64,000 nucleotides of DNA. Source: Streptomyces griseoviridis. Lineage in GTDB: Bacteria; Actinomycetota; Actinomycetes; Streptomycetales; Streptomycetaceae. Made by a program: the position numbers and the translations under genes. The stretch covers positions 62,001 through 126,000 of the forward strand of contig BMSM01000018.1 of assembly GCA_014649155.1 (NCBI GenBank). Reading direction: 5' to 3'. Shown piece by piece: positions 43,551 through 54,149 of the stretch. The notes beneath the pieces are model-generated. The model searched no databases. It worked only from the letters and a program-made list of their open reading frames with translations, and was not told where the DNA came from. Position 1 is the first letter of the stretch. Every line of letters begins with the position of its first letter.

Positions 43551-45172
43551 GCCCCGCGCAGCACACGTTCCTGGCGGCCAACGAGGCCAGTGAGCACCGG
43601 CCGCTGATCATCAGCCTCTTCGCGGTGTTCGTCCTCGCCACCCTCGTCATCACCGTCTGGGCGGGCCGGCAGACCAAGGACGCCGCCGACTTCTACGCGG
43701 GCGGCCGCCAGTTCAGCGCCTTCCAGAACGGCCTGGCCGTCTCGGGCGACTACATGTCCGCCGCGTCCTTCCTCGGTATCGCCGGCGCCATCGCCATCTT
43801 CGGCTACGACGGCTTCCTGTACTCCATCGGCTTCCTGGTCGCCTGGCTGGTGGCCCTGCTGCTGGTCGCCGAGCCGCTCCGGAACTCCGGCCGTTACACC
43901 ATGGGCGACGTCCTCGCCTACCGGATGCGCCAGCGCCCGGTGCGGACCGCCGCCGGCACCTCCACCATCGTCGTGTCGATCTTCTACCTGCTGGCCCAGA
44001 TGGCGGGTGCCGGCGTCCTGGTCTCCCTGCTGCTCGGCATCACCTCCGACGCGGGCAAGGTCCTCATCGTCGCCCTGGTCGGCCTGCTGATGATCGTGTA
44101 CGTCTCCATCGGCGGCATGAAGGGGACGACCTGGGTCCAGATGGTCAAGGCGGTGCTGCTGATCGGCGGCACCATCCTGATCACCTTCCTGGTGCTGCTG
44201 AAGTTCGACTTCAACATCTCCGACCTGCTCGGCACCGCCGCCGAGAACAGCGGCAAGGGCGCCGCCTTCCTGGAGCCCGGCCTCCAGTACGGCGCGACCG
44301 GCACCACCAAGCTGGACTTCATCTCCCTCGGCATCGCCCTGGTCCTCGGCACCGCCGGCCTGCCGCACATCCTGATCCGCTTCTACACCGTGCCCAACGC
44401 CAAGGCCGCCCGTAAGTCGGTGAACTGGGCGATCGGCATCATCGGCGTCTTCTACCTGATGACCATCGCGCTCGGTTTCGGCGCGGCGGCCCTGATCTCG
44501 CAGAAGGAGATCACCGACTCCAACCCGTCCGGCAACACCGCCGCCCCGCTGCTCGCCCTGCACGTCGGCGGCGTCGACTCGGCGTGGGGCGCGATCCTGC
44601 TCGCCGTGATCTCGGCGGTGGCCTTCGCGACCATCCTCGCCGTGGTGGCCGGCCTCACCCTGGCCTCGTCCTCGTCCTTCGCGCACGACATCTACGCCAA
44701 CGTCATCCGCAAGGGCCGGGCCACCGAGAAGGAGGAGATGCGGGCGGCCCGCTGGGCGACCGTCTTCATCGGCATCGTCTCCATCGCCCTGGGCGCCCTC
44801 TCCCGCGACCTGAACGTGGCCGGCCTGGTCGCCCTCGCCTTCGCGGTCGCCGCCTCCGCCAACCTGCCCACGATCCTCTACAGCCTCTTCTGGAAGCGGT
44901 TCACCACCCAGGGCGCCCTGTGGTCGATCTACGGCGGTCTGGTCGTCGCCGTCGGCCTGGTGCTCTTCTCGCCGGTCGTCTCGGGCGACGCGACCTCGAT
45001 GTTCCCGGACGTCGACTTCGCCTGGTTCCCGCTGAAGAACCCCGGCCTGATCTCCATCCCGTTCGGCTTCCTGATGGGCTGGCTCGGCACCCTCCTGTCC
45101 AAGGAGGAGCCGAACGCCGCCAAGTACGCCGAGCTGGAGGTCCGGTCCCTGACCGGCACCGGCGCCCACTGA
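43547..45172 (+). CDS. actP: Sodium:solute symporter, acetate permease ActP-like
   Basis: A 541-residue SSS-family permease with about 13 transmembrane helices. Motifs matching ActP are ADFYAGGRQFSAFQNGLAVSGDYMSAASFLG, split by family-conserved glycines, GTAGLPHILIRFYTVP and VVAGLTLASSSSFAHDIYANV. It likely imports acetate and other short monocarboxylates with sodium. Translational coupling to DUF485 supports this. A 17-bp hairpin terminates the unit. Confidence 0.92.
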   Translation: MSPAQHTFLAANEASEHRPLIISLFAVFVLATLVITVWAGRQTKDAADFYAGGRQFSAFQNGLAVSGDYMSAASFLGIAGAIAIFGYDGFLYSIGFLVAWLVALLLVAEPLRNSGRYTMGDVLAYRMRQRPVRTAAGTSTIVVSIFYLLAQMAGAGVLVSLLLGITSDAGKVLIVALVGLLMIVYVSIGGMKGTTWVQMVKAVLLIGGTILITFLVLLKFDFNISDLLGTAAENSGKGAAFLEPGLQYGATGTTKLDFISLGIALVLGTAGLPHILIRFYTVPNAKAARKSVNWAIGIIGVFYLMTIALGFGAAALISQKEITDSNPSGNTAAPLLALHVGGVDSAWGAILLAVISAVAFATILAVVAGLTLASSSSFAHDIYANVIRKGRATEKEEMRAARWATVFIGIVSIALGALSRDLNVAGLVALAFAVAASANLPTILYSLFWKRFTTQGALWSIYGGLVVAVGLVLFSPVVSGDATSMFPDVDFAWFPLKNPGLISIPFGFLMGWLGTLLSKEEPNAAKYAELEVRSLTGTGAH

Positions 45173-45196
45173 TCCCGTCCCGCCGGCCCGTCCCCG

Positions 45197-45234
45197 CCGC
45201 GGCCCCGTCGTAGCTCCCTACGACGGGGCCGCGG
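45197..45234 (+). terminator. 17-bp hairpin terminator after actP
   Basis: CCGCGGCCCCGTCGTAG (45197-45213) and its exact complement (45218-45234) with a 4-base loop CTCC lie 24 bases after the actP stop. Confidence 0.85.
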
Positions 45235-45343
45235 CACACCTCGTGGCTTCCGGCCGCTGTCGTTGTCACCGCGGTCACGTAGGCTCGAAGGCGTCGGCGG
45301 AGGGAAGGCGCTCCGCCGATCCGCGTCGAGGGAGGGGGCCCAC

Positions 45344-46333
45344 GTGCTCATCGACACCTACGGCCGAGTGGCCACCGACCTGAGGGTCTCGCTGACCGAC
45401 CGCTGCAATCTGCGGTGTACGTACTGCATGCCCGAGGAGGGCCTGCAGTGGCTGGCCAAGCCCGACCTGCTCACCGACGACGAGATCGTCCGCCTGGTCG
45501 GCATCGCGGTCACCTCCCTGGGCGTCACGGAGGTCCGCTTCACCGGCGGCGAGCCGCTGCTCCGCCCCGGCCTGGCCGGCATCGTGGAGCGCGTCGCCGC
45601 GCTCGACCCGCGCCCCCAGACGTCCCTGACCACCAACGGCATCGGGCTCAAGCGCACCGCGGCGGCCCTGAAGGCGGCGGGCCTGGACCGGGTCAACGTC
45701 TCCCTGGACACCCTCCGCCCGGACGTCTTCAAGACCCTCACCCGCCGTGACAGGCACCGGGACGTCCTGGAGGGCCTGCACGCCGCCCGGGAGGCCGGTC
45801 TGACCCCGGTCAAGGTCAACTCGGTCCTGATGCCGGGGGTCAACGACGACGAGGCCCCCGAGCTCCTCGCCTGGGCCGTGGAGCACGGCTACGAGCTGCG
45901 TTTCATCGAGCAGATGCCGCTCGACGCCCAGCACGGCTGGAAGCGCGACGGCATGGTCACCGCCGGCGACATCCTGGCCTCCCTGCGTACCCGCTTCACA
46001 CTGACCGAGGAGGGCTCCGAGGAGCGCGGCTCGGCCCCCGCCGAGCGCTGGCTGGTCGACGGCGGGCCGCACCGCGTCGGTGTCATCGCCTCGGTCACCC
46101 GCCCGTTCTGCGCCGCCTGCGACCGCACCCGGCTGACCGCCGACGGCCAGGTCCGCACCTGCCTGTTCGCCCGCGAGGAGACCGACCTGCGTGCCGCCCT
46201 GCGCTCCGGCGCCCCGGACGAGGAGATCGCCCGCGTCTGGAAGCTCGCCATGTGGGGCAAGAAGGCGGGCGCCGGCCTCGACGACCCCGCCTTCGTCCAG
46301 CCGGACCGCCCGATGTCGGCGATCGGCGGCTAG
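45344..46333 (+). CDS. moaA: GTP 3',8-cyclase MoaA
   Basis: MoaA is the radical SAM enzyme that starts molybdenum cofactor synthesis from GTP. The 329-residue protein has the radical SAM cysteines Cys21, Cys25, Cys28 (CNLRCTYC), the FTGGEPLLRPGL motif, a C-terminal second cluster (CAACDRTRLTADGQVRTC) and the terminal SAIGG double glycine needed for activity. GTG 45344 follows GGAGG. It is alone here; the other moa genes are outside the window. Confidence 0.96.
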   Translation: MLIDTYGRVATDLRVSLTDRCNLRCTYCMPEEGLQWLAKPDLLTDDEIVRLVGIAVTSLGVTEVRFTGGEPLLRPGLAGIVERVAALDPRPQTSLTTNGIGLKRTAAALKAAGLDRVNVSLDTLRPDVFKTLTRRDRHRDVLEGLHAAREAGLTPVKVNSVLMPGVNDDEAPELLAWAVEHGYELRFIEQMPLDAQHGWKRDGMVTAGDILASLRTRFTLTEEGSEERGSAPAERWLVDGGPHRVGVIASVTRPFCAACDRTRLTADGQVRTCLFAREETDLRAALRSGAPDEEIARVWKLAMWGKKAGAGLDDPAFVQPDRPMSAIGG

Positions 46334-46344
46334 CCAGGCGGGCC

Positions 46345-46541
46345 GGCAGGGCTAAACCCTGTCGTTCGGATCAGGTCGCGGGGAATCGGCTGCGCCTTCC
46401 TCGCGCCGGTGAGCGGGGCCTGGTGCGTGCGGATGCGAGGCGGAGGAGGGAGTCGACGCGGAGCGTCGGCGAGTGACGACAACGCGGCAGGTGCGCGTGC
46501 CAGGCCCCGCGTCCGCGGCGTGATCCGAACGGCAGGGCCTA
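46345..46541. repeat. Inverted-repeat element between moaA and neighbouring gene
   Basis: The ~197-bp element is bounded by CCCTGTCGTTCGGATCA (46357-46373) and TGATCCGAACGGCAGGG (46521-46537), complementary over 17 bp with one G-U. GGCAGGGC-TA occurs directly at both outer edges (46345 and 46531). Inside, CGGGGCCTGG (46413-46422) pairs with CCAGGCCCCG (46500-46509) and CGACGC-GGA-GCGTCG forms a small hairpin (46454-46468). The inner word TGACGACAACGC resembles an intergenic repeat I recall in Streptomyces. A MITE-like element or a structured RNA fits; it has no ORF. Confidence 0.6.
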
Positions 46542-46754
46542 GGAGCCCGGCTCCCAGTCGGCGAGCGGGACGACGTCCTTCAGGAAGCCCCGTACGCCGA
46601 GGAACTGGGACAGGTGCTCCCGGTGCTCCTCGCACGCGATCCACGTCTTGCGGCGCTCCGGCGTGTGCAGCTTCGGGTTGTTCCAGGCGAGGACCCACAC
46701 GGCGTCGGCGCGGCAGCCCTTGGCGGAGCAGATCGGGGTGGTCTCGTCACTCAC
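46539..46754 (-). CDS. Small conserved hypothetical, possible zinc-binding protein
   Basis: A 71-residue protein. CSAKGC near residue 9 and CEEHREH near residue 41 could bind one zinc (Cys, Cys, Cys, His). The centre is AVWVLAWNNPKLHTPERRKTWIA. Similar actinobacterial proteins are conserved, but I know no function; some are misleadingly labelled acetone carboxylase. GTG 46754 is the start. Its stop codon touches the right end of the inverted-repeat element. Three 14-bp repeats lie directly upstream. Confidence 0.72.
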   Translation of the reverse strand: MSDETTPICSAKGCRADAVWVLAWNNPKLHTPERRKTWIACEEHREHLSQFLGVRGFLKDVVPLADWEPGS

Positions 46755-47059
46755 AGGTTCGTCTCACAGGTCGCGCGGAACAGGTCACGCGGAGCAGGTC
46801 ACGCACAAAGGCGACGCCGAGCAGCCACGGGGGGAGCTGCCCGGCGTCGGTCTGTCGCTCCGACGGGGGATGCGGAGCGCTCACCGAGTATGTCACGACC
46901 GGCCCACCCGCCGGGACCCGAACAACATGATTCGAGCGAGCTTCTCATTGGCTCGGGACGGACTTGACCGCCCGCTTGGCGATCATTTGTGATCGATGCA
47001 GGTCAAATTCGATCAAGAATGGTCGTCAAGTTCGCTCTGTGCTGCCATGATCCGATCGT
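46755..47059. promoter_or_regulatory. Leader region of small gene: tandem repeats, hairpin, GATC cluster
   Basis: No gene in these 305 bases. Three near-copies of CAGGTCACGCGGAG (14-bp period, 46767-46808) sit 13 bases before the GTG. Further up, GACGCCG (46813-46819) pairs with CGGCGTC (46842-46848) with an inner GCAGC/GCTGC, a 36-base hairpin. Between 46980 and 47075 there are six GATC words, including the palindrome CGATCA-TTTG-TGATCG (46980-46995), in an unusually AT-rich stretch. Confidence 0.45.
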
Positions 47060-47425
47060 TTATTTTCGATCAGTTCCGGCGTCTTCCGGGACCGATTCCG
47101 CGAAGCCGTGCCGCGCGAGCGGCGGCTCGATCATCGGCGGCGTCGGCGCCGTGACGAACGTCGTCGGCAGCCCCGGCGCGTTCTCCCGCCCGGCGTTGGC
47201 GATCACCACCGCGATGTACGGCAGCACCGCGCCCAGCACCAGCGTCACGACGGCGACGTGCCGTTCCACGTTCCACAGCACGGCCGTCAGGATCACCGCC
47301 AGGGTGCGGACCGTCATCGAGATGACGTACCGGCGCTGGCGTCCGCGGACGTCCTCCTCCAGGCCCGTCCGGGCTCCGGTGATCCGGAACACCTGGGCCT
47401 TGCCGTTCCCGCTCCGCTTCCGCAT
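47060..47425 (-). CDS. DUF3099 membrane protein
   Basis: A 121-residue protein with the DUF3099 start MRKRSGNGKAQVFRITGART and two transmembrane helices (ISMTVRTLAVILTAVLW and VAVVTLVLGAVLPYIAVVIANAG), then a Pro-rich cytoplasmic or external tail. Conserved in actinomycetes without known function. ATG 47425 has GGTGG about 8 bases upstream. A GATCG/CGATC hairpin surrounds its stop codon. Confidence 0.85.
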   Translation of the reverse strand: MRKRSGNGKAQVFRITGARTGLEEDVRGRQRRYVISMTVRTLAVILTAVLWNVERHVAVVTLVLGAVLPYIAVVIANAGRENAPGLPTTFVTAPTPPMIEPPLARHGFAESVPEDAGTDRK

Positions 47426-47685
47426 CACGTTCCACCACCCGCCCGCATGGGAGTCTCCCCGCCCGCACCGGTCCGCGGCCGCTCGGGGACGCCGGTCCGG
47501 GACGTCTCCCACGGTACGCCGCCGCCCGGTCGCCCACGAGAGGGGGTCCGCCCCGTGCCGGAGCGGCCGGAATGCGTCGCGGCGTCCGGGCGTGTCCCCC
47601 GTTCGGCCGTACCCGCCGTGCGCCGTACGCCGTACGGACCGAGGGTGGGCGTAATGCTCACGTAGAGCCGGACGAGGAGGCAGCC

Positions 47686-47973
47686 ATGGGCTGGTTGTGG
47701 GCGATCATCGTCGGATTCGTACTCGGTCTGATCGCCAAGGCGATCATTCCGGGCAAGCAGCACAGTCCTCTGTGGCTGACCACGATCTTCGGCATGCTCG
47801 GTGCCATCGTCGGCAACGCGGTCGCCCGCGCGGCCGGCGTCGAGGCCACCTCCGGCATCGACTGGTGGCGGCACCTCTTCCAGCTGGTCGCCGCGATCAT
47901 CATCGTCGGGGTCGGAGACATGGTGTACATGGCGGTGCGCGGCAACAGGAAGCAGCGACGGCACACCGCCTGA
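47686..47973 (+). CDS. GlsB/YeaQ/YmgE family membrane protein
   Basis: A 95-residue protein with three hydrophobic segments (LWAIIVGFVLGLIAKAIIP, WLTTIFGMLGAIVGNAVARAAG, FQLVAAIIIVGVGDMVYMAV) of the transglycosylase-associated (GlsB/YeaQ/YmgE) family, often stress-induced. A textbook site GAGGAGG lies before ATG 47686; the longer frame back to 47572 is not needed. The 260 bases upstream of it hold repeated GCCGTACG words (47617-47637) but no gene. Confidence 0.88.
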   Translation: MGWLWAIIVGFVLGLIAKAIIPGKQHSPLWLTTIFGMLGAIVGNAVARAAGVEATSGIDWWRHLFQLVAAIIIVGVGDMVYMAVRGNRKQRRHTA

Positions 47974-47994
47974 CCAGGGCCGCGCCCGTACGCC

Positions 47995-48029
47995 GAGGGG
48001 CGGCCCCCGCAGTCCGGGAGCCGCCCCTC
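47995..48029. terminator. Hairpin between convergent YeaQ-type gene and tyrS
   Basis: GAGGGGCGGC (47995-48004) and GCCGCCCCTC (48020-48029) form a perfect 10-bp stem, with extra CCCCG/CGGG pairing inside the loop. Confidence 0.8.
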
Positions 48030-48048
48030 ACGCGTGCCGGTACGCCGC

Positions 48049-49317
48049 TCAGGCGCCGGTGACCTCCACCGCGGCGAGGTTCTTCTTGCCGCGGCGCAGC
48101 ACCAGCCACCGGCCGTGCAGCAGGTCCCCGCCGGCGGGCACCGCGTCTTCGGCGGCGACCTTCACGTTGTTCACGTAGGCGCCGCCCTCCTTGACCGTGC
48201 GGCGGGCCGCCGACTTGCTGGCGACCAGGCCGACCTCCGCGAACAGGTCGACCACCGGACCGGCCTCGGCGACCCGGACGTGCGGCACCTCCGACAGCGC
48301 GGCGGTCAGCGTCCGCTCGTCCAGCTCCGCCAGGTCACCCTGGCCGAACAGCGCCTTGGACGCGGCGATCACCGCGGCCGTCTGGTCCGCGCCGTGCACC
48401 AGCGTCGTCAGCTCCTCGGCCAGCGCCCGCTGCGCCGCCCGCGCCTGCGGACGCTCCTCGGTCTGCCGCTCCAGCTCCTCCAGCTCCTCGCGGGACCGGA
48501 AGGACAGGATGCGCGAGTAGCGCGAGATGTCCCGGTCGTCGACGTTCAGCCAGAACTGGTAGAAGGCGTACGGGGTCGTCATCTCCGGGTCCAGCCAGAC
48601 GGCGCCGCCCTCGGTCTTGCCGAACTTGGTGCCGTCCGCCTTGGTCATCAGCGGCGTCGCGTACGCGTGCACCGTCGCGTCCGGCTCCAGGCGGTGGATC
48701 AGGTCCAGGCCCGCCGTGAGGTTGCCCCACTGGTCGCTGCCGCCCTGCTGGAGCACACAGCCGTAGCGCCGGTAGAGCTGGAGGAAGTCCATGGCCTGGA
48801 GCAGCTGGTAGCTGAACTCGGTGTAGCTGATGCCCTCCGAGGACTCCAGCCGGCGGGCCACGGAGTCCTTGGTCAGCATCTTGTTGACCCGGAAGTGCTT
48901 GCCGATGTCCCGCAGGAACTCGATCGCGGAGAGCCCCTCGGTCCAGTCCAGGTTGTTGACCATCACCGCCGCGTTCTCGCCCTCGAAGGCGAGGAAGGGC
49001 TCGATCTGGCCGCGCAGCCGCTCCACCCAGCCGGCCACCGTCTCCGGCGAGTTCAGCGTGCGCTCCGCGGTCGGGCGGGGGTCGCCGATCTGGCCCGTCG
49101 CCCCGCCGACCAGCGCCAGCGGCCGGTGCCCGGCCTGCTGGAGCCGGCGCACGGTGAGCACCTGCACCAGGTGTCCCACGTGCAACGACGGCGCGGTCGG
49201 GTCGAAACCGCAATAGAACGTGACGGGACCGTCCGCGAGCGCCTTGCGCAAAGCGTCCTCGTCGGTGGACTGGGCGAACAGCCCGCGCCACTTCAGCTCG
49301 TCGACGATGTCCGTCAC
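48049..49317 (-). CDS. tyrS: Tyrosyl-tRNA synthetase
   Basis: A 422-residue class I aminoacyl-tRNA synthetase charging tRNA-Tyr. HIGH is HVGH (46-49) in TAPSLHVGHLVQ, KMSKS is KFGKT (231-235) in KADGTKFGKTEGGAVW, and GGSDQWGNLTAG is the tyrosine-binding region. The C-terminal S4 RNA-binding domain ends the protein (SKSAARRTVKEGGAYVNNVK). GTG 49317 start; no T-box leader is evident. Confidence 0.97.
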   Translation of the reverse strand: MTDIVDELKWRGLFAQSTDEDALRKALADGPVTFYCGFDPTAPSLHVGHLVQVLTVRRLQQAGHRPLALVGGATGQIGDPRPTAERTLNSPETVAGWVERLRGQIEPFLAFEGENAAVMVNNLDWTEGLSAIEFLRDIGKHFRVNKMLTKDSVARRLESSEGISYTEFSYQLLQAMDFLQLYRRYGCVLQQGGSDQWGNLTAGLDLIHRLEPDATVHAYATPLMTKADGTKFGKTEGGAVWLDPEMTTPYAFYQFWLNVDDRDISRYSRILSFRSREELEELERQTEERPQARAAQRALAEELTTLVHGADQTAAVIAASKALFGQGDLAELDERTLTAALSEVPHVRVAEAGPVVDLFAEVGLVASKSAARRTVKEGGAYVNNVKVAAEDAVPAGGDLLHGRWLVLRRGKKNLAAVEVTGA

Positions 49318-49361
49318 GGTTCTCGTGTCTCCTCGTATGGTCCGCGTGTGCGGCTACGAGG

Positions 49362-50755
49362 TTATACGCCCTGGCTGACAGAGCTCATATTGAAATCGGG
49401 GACCCGCAGCGGGGGCATCGCCGCCCGTGTGAACCAGTCGCCCCACTCCCGGGGCAGCGTCCGCTCCGTACGCCCCGCCTCGGTGACCCGTCCCAGCAGG
49501 TCCATCGGCGACTCGTTGAACCGGAAGTTGTTCACCTCGCCGACGACCTCGCCGTCCTCCACGAGATAGACGCCGTCCCGGGTCAGACCGGTCAGCAGCA
49601 GCGTCGCCGGGTCGACCTCGCGGATGTACCACAGGCAGGTCAGCAGCAGTCCCCGTCCGGTGGCCGCGACCATCTCCTCCAGCGAGCGGTCCGCCCCGCC
49701 GTCCAGTACCAGGTTGTCGACGGCCGGCGCCGGCGGCAGCCCGGTCAGCGCGGCGCTGTGCCGGGTCGTCGTCAGCCGGGACAGCACGCCCTCCCTGATC
49801 CACTCGGTGGCCGGCACCGGCAGCCCGTTGTCGAACACCGACCGGTCGCCGTCGGAGGAGTGCGCCACCACGAACGGCGCGGTCTCCAGACCGGGCTCGG
49901 CCGGATCGCTGCGCAGGGTCAGCGGCAGCCGCCCGAGCCGTTCGCCCAGCCGGGTGCCGCCGCCCGGCCGGGAGAACACCGTCCGCCCCTCGGCCGCGTC
50001 CCGGCCCGACGCCGACCAGAGCTGGTAGATCAGCAGGTCCGCGACGGCCGTCGGCGGCAGCAGCGTCTCGTACCGCCCCGCGGGCAGCTCCACCCGCCGC
50101 TCGGCCCAGCCCAGCCGGACGGCCAGCTCGGCGTCGAGCGCCGCCGGGTCGACGTCCCGGAAGTCCCGGGTGGCCCGCCCGGCCCACGCCGACCGCGACC
50201 GGTCCGGCGACTTGGCGTTCAGCTCCAGCGTCCCGGTGGGCTGGTCGTGCCGCAGCCGCAGCCCCGTCGAGGTCCCCAGGTACGTCGACGTCATCTCGTG
50301 GCGCGCGAAGCCGTACAGCTCCCGGCCGCCGGCCCGCGCGCGGGCGAACGCCTCCCCGAGCGCCGGCGCGAAGTCGGCGAAGACCGCGGAGGACGTCTCG
50401 GCCGGCGCGTCCGTGAAGTCCGGCGCCTCGGGCGCCCCCGCGACCAGCGGCTGCGCGTCCTCGGCCGGCCCGGCCCCGCGCGCCGCCGCCTCCGCCGCCC
50501 GCACCAGCGGCTCCAGGTCGTCCCGGGTCACGGCGGACCGCGACACGACCCCGGAGGCGGTGCCCTCCCGCCCGTTCACGGTGGCGATCACCGTGAGGGT
50601 GCGCCCGCGCGTCACGCCGTTGGTGGTGAGCGCGTTGCCCGCCCAGCGCAGATTGGCGGTGGAGTGCTCGTCGGCGATGACGACGCACCCGTCCGCGCGG
50701 GACAGCTCCAGCGCCCGCTCGACGGTCTCGTGCGGTGTGGTCTTCGTCCGGGCGC

Positions 50756-50759
<4 letters not shown>
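49362..50759 (-). CDS. TldE/PmbA family metallopeptidase partner
   Basis: A 465-residue TldE/PmbA-like protein, the non-catalytic partner in the TldD-TldE protease heterodimer. It lacks HExxxH and has family features such as LTVIATVNGREGTASG and LLLTGLTRDGVYLVEDGEVVGEVNNFRFNESP, interrupted by normal variation. ATG 50759 overlaps the tldD stop as ATGA. In other bacteria the pair trims modified peptides (microcin B17) and unfolded proteins; the native substrate here is unknown. Confidence 0.9.
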
Positions 50760-52279
<1,520 letters not shown>

Positions 52280-52579
52280 CTGCGTCTCTTTCTGTCGGCG
52301 GAACCGGTCGTGGAGCGGTGCGATCGTAGGGATGGTCGTACAAGAGAGCGTGCGGCGCATCATGTCGCGTCGGCCCGTACGGGGACCACACCTTTCCGCC
52401 GGCGGTGCTCCGCTTTCTGCGGGGATCCGTTTCTGTAGGGACCCGACAGCGCGTGCCGTAAGCCACTGTGGGTGCCCGATTCCCCGAGCGGAAGCGGGGA
52501 CCGATAGGTTTTCGAGGAAGCCGCCTGTCATCCAGGTGTTCGGGCGGCGTGTTCAGACCGCTATGGAAAGGGTGATCCG
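52280..52579. promoter_or_regulatory. Divergent promoter region tldD / fabG
   Basis: These 300 bases contain no convincing gene. A hairpin CCCCG-AGCGGAAG-CGGGG (52483-52500) is followed by ACCGATAGGTTTT, which could be a -10 for fabG. I find no clear FasR-type operator. Confidence 0.35.
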
Positions 52580-53284
52580 TTGAGCCGCTCGGTTCTCGTC
52601 ACCGGAGGTAACCGGGGCATCGGCCTCGCCATCGCCCGCGCGTTCGCCGACGCCGGAGACAAGGTCGCCATCACATACCGGTCGGGTGAGCCGCCGGCCG
52701 GCTTCCTCGCCGTCAAGTGCGACATCACCGATGCCGAGCAGGTGGAGCAGGCCTACAAGGAGATCGAGGCGGCGCACGGCAACGTCGAGGTGCTCGTCGC
52801 CAACGCCGGCGTCACCAAGGACCAGCTCCTGATGCGCATGTCCGAGGACGACTTCACCTCCGTCCTCGACACCAACCTCACCGGCGCCTTCCGCGTCGTC
52901 AAGCGGGCCAACCGCGGCATGCTGCGCGCCAAGAAGGGCCGCGTCGTGCTCATCTCCTCGGTGGTCGGGCTGCTCGGTCAGGCGGGGCAGGCGAACTACG
53001 CAGCGTCCAAGGCGGGTCTGGTCGGCTTCGCGCGCTCGCTCGCCCGCGAGCTGGGGTCGCGCAACATCACCTTCAACGTCGTCGCGCCCGGCTTCGTCGA
53101 CACCGACATGACCAGGTCGCTCTCCGACGAGCAGCGGTCGAACATCGTGTCGCAGGTGCCGCTCGGCCGGTACGCGCAGCCGGAGGAGATCGCCGCGACG
53201 GTGCGGTTCCTCGCCTCGGACGACGCCTCGTACATCACTGGAGCCGTCATCCCCGTTGACGGCGGACTGGGAATGGGTCACTGA
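52580..53284 (+). CDS. fabG: 3-oxoacyl-ACP reductase FabG
   Basis: FabG reduces 3-ketoacyl-ACP with NADPH in type II fatty acid synthesis. The 234-residue SDR has TGGNRGIG (8-15), NAG in VLVANAGVTKDQLL, Ser126/127, Tyr140 and Lys144 in QANYAASKAGLVGFA, and the conserved end ITGAVIPVDGGLGMGH. The start is TTG at 52580 with AAAGGGTGA upstream; no ATG or GTG in a better position exists. Five bases separate it from fabI, so the two are one operon. Confidence 0.95.
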   Translation: MSRSVLVTGGNRGIGLAIARAFADAGDKVAITYRSGEPPAGFLAVKCDITDAEQVEQAYKEIEAAHGNVEVLVANAGVTKDQLLMRMSEDDFTSVLDTNLTGAFRVVKRANRGMLRAKKGRVVLISSVVGLLGQAGQANYAASKAGLVGFARSLARELGSRNITFNVVAPGFVDTDMTRSLSDEQRSNIVSQVPLGRYAQPEEIAATVRFLASDDASYITGAVIPVDGGLGMGH

Positions 53285-53289
53285 TCACC

Positions 53290-54057
53290 ATGAGCGGAAT
53301 CCTCGAGGGCAAGCGCGTCCTGATCACCGGCGTGCTGCTGGAGTCCTCCATCGCCTTCCACGCGGCCAAGCTGGCCCAGGAGCAGGGCGCGGAGATCATC
53401 CTGACCGCCTTCCCGCGGCCCACGCTGACCGAGCGCATCGCCAAGAAGCTGCCCAAGCCCACCAAGGTCATCGAGCTGGACGTCACCAACGACGAGCACC
53501 TCGGGCGGCTGGCCGACATCGTCGGCGAGGAGCTGGGCGGCCTCGACGGTGTCGTGCACTCCATCGGCTTCGCTCCGCAGGACGCGCTCGGCGGCAACTT
53601 CCTCAACACGCCGTTCGAGTCGGTCGCCACGGCCATGCACGTCTCGGCGTACTCCCTGAAGTCGCTCACCATGGCCTGCCTGCCGCTGATGCAGAACGGC
53701 GGTTCCGTCGTCGGCCTCACCTTCGACGCGCAGTTCGCCTGGCCGCAGTACGACTGGATGGGCCCGGCCAAGGCGGCCCTGGAGGCCACCAGCCGCTACA
53801 TGGCGCGCGACCTGGGCAAGCAGAACATCCGCTGCAACCTCGTCTCGGCCGGCCCGCTCGGCTCCATGGCCGCCAAGTCCATCCCGGGCTTCAGCGACCT
53901 GGCCGCCGTGTGGGACACGCGCTCCCCGCTGGAGTGGAGGCTGGACGACCCGGAGCCGGCCGGCCGCGGCATCGTCGCCCTGCTGAGCGACTGGTTCCCG
54001 AAGACCACCGGCGAGATCATCCACGTGGACGGCGGTCTGCACGCGATCGGCGCCTGA
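53290..54057 (+). CDS. fabI: Enoyl-ACP reductase (NADH) FabI/InhA
   Basis: The enzyme reduces trans-2-enoyl-ACP in the last elongation step and is the InhA/FabI type sensitive to triclosan and isoniazid-adduct. The 255-residue protein has the atypical SDR start LEGKRVLITGVLLESSIAFHAA, HSIGFAPQDALGGNF, and the FabI triad Tyr154-x6-Lys161 in WPQYDWMGPAKAALEATSRY. Adjacent fabG supports this role. Downstream lie a five-copy 17-bp array and a terminator. Confidence 0.95.
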   Translation: MSGILEGKRVLITGVLLESSIAFHAAKLAQEQGAEIILTAFPRPTLTERIAKKLPKPTKVIELDVTNDEHLGRLADIVGEELGGLDGVVHSIGFAPQDALGGNFLNTPFESVATAMHVSAYSLKSLTMACLPLMQNGGSVVGLTFDAQFAWPQYDWMGPAKAALEATSRYMARDLGKQNIRCNLVSAGPLGSMAAKSIPGFSDLAAVWDTRSPLEWRLDDPEPAGRGIVALLSDWFPKTTGEIIHVDGGLHAIGA

Positions 54058-54064
54058 CGCCGGT

Positions 54065-54149
54065 TTCTCCGAGGGGTCCGCTTCTCCGAGGGGCCCGCTT
54101 CTCCGAAGGGTCCGCTTCTCCGAAGGGTCCGCTTCTCCGAAGGGTCCGC
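54065..54149 (+). repeat. Five tandem 17-bp repeats after fabI
   Basis: The unit TTCTCCGAAGGGTCCGC is repeated at 54065, 54082, 54099, 54116 and 54133. Copies 1-2 read GAGGGG instead of GAAGGG; copies 3-5 are identical. The last copy forms the 5' arm of the following terminator, so the array is an amplified terminator arm. Confidence 0.92.

Noticed and set aside
46989..47654. 221-codon plus-strand ORF opposite DUF3099
   Set aside because: Shadow of the DUF3099 gene and of GC-rich intergenic DNA.
48049..49380. T-box leader for tyrS
   Set aside because: Only about 40 bases separate the tyrS start from the next gene and no T-box motif is present.
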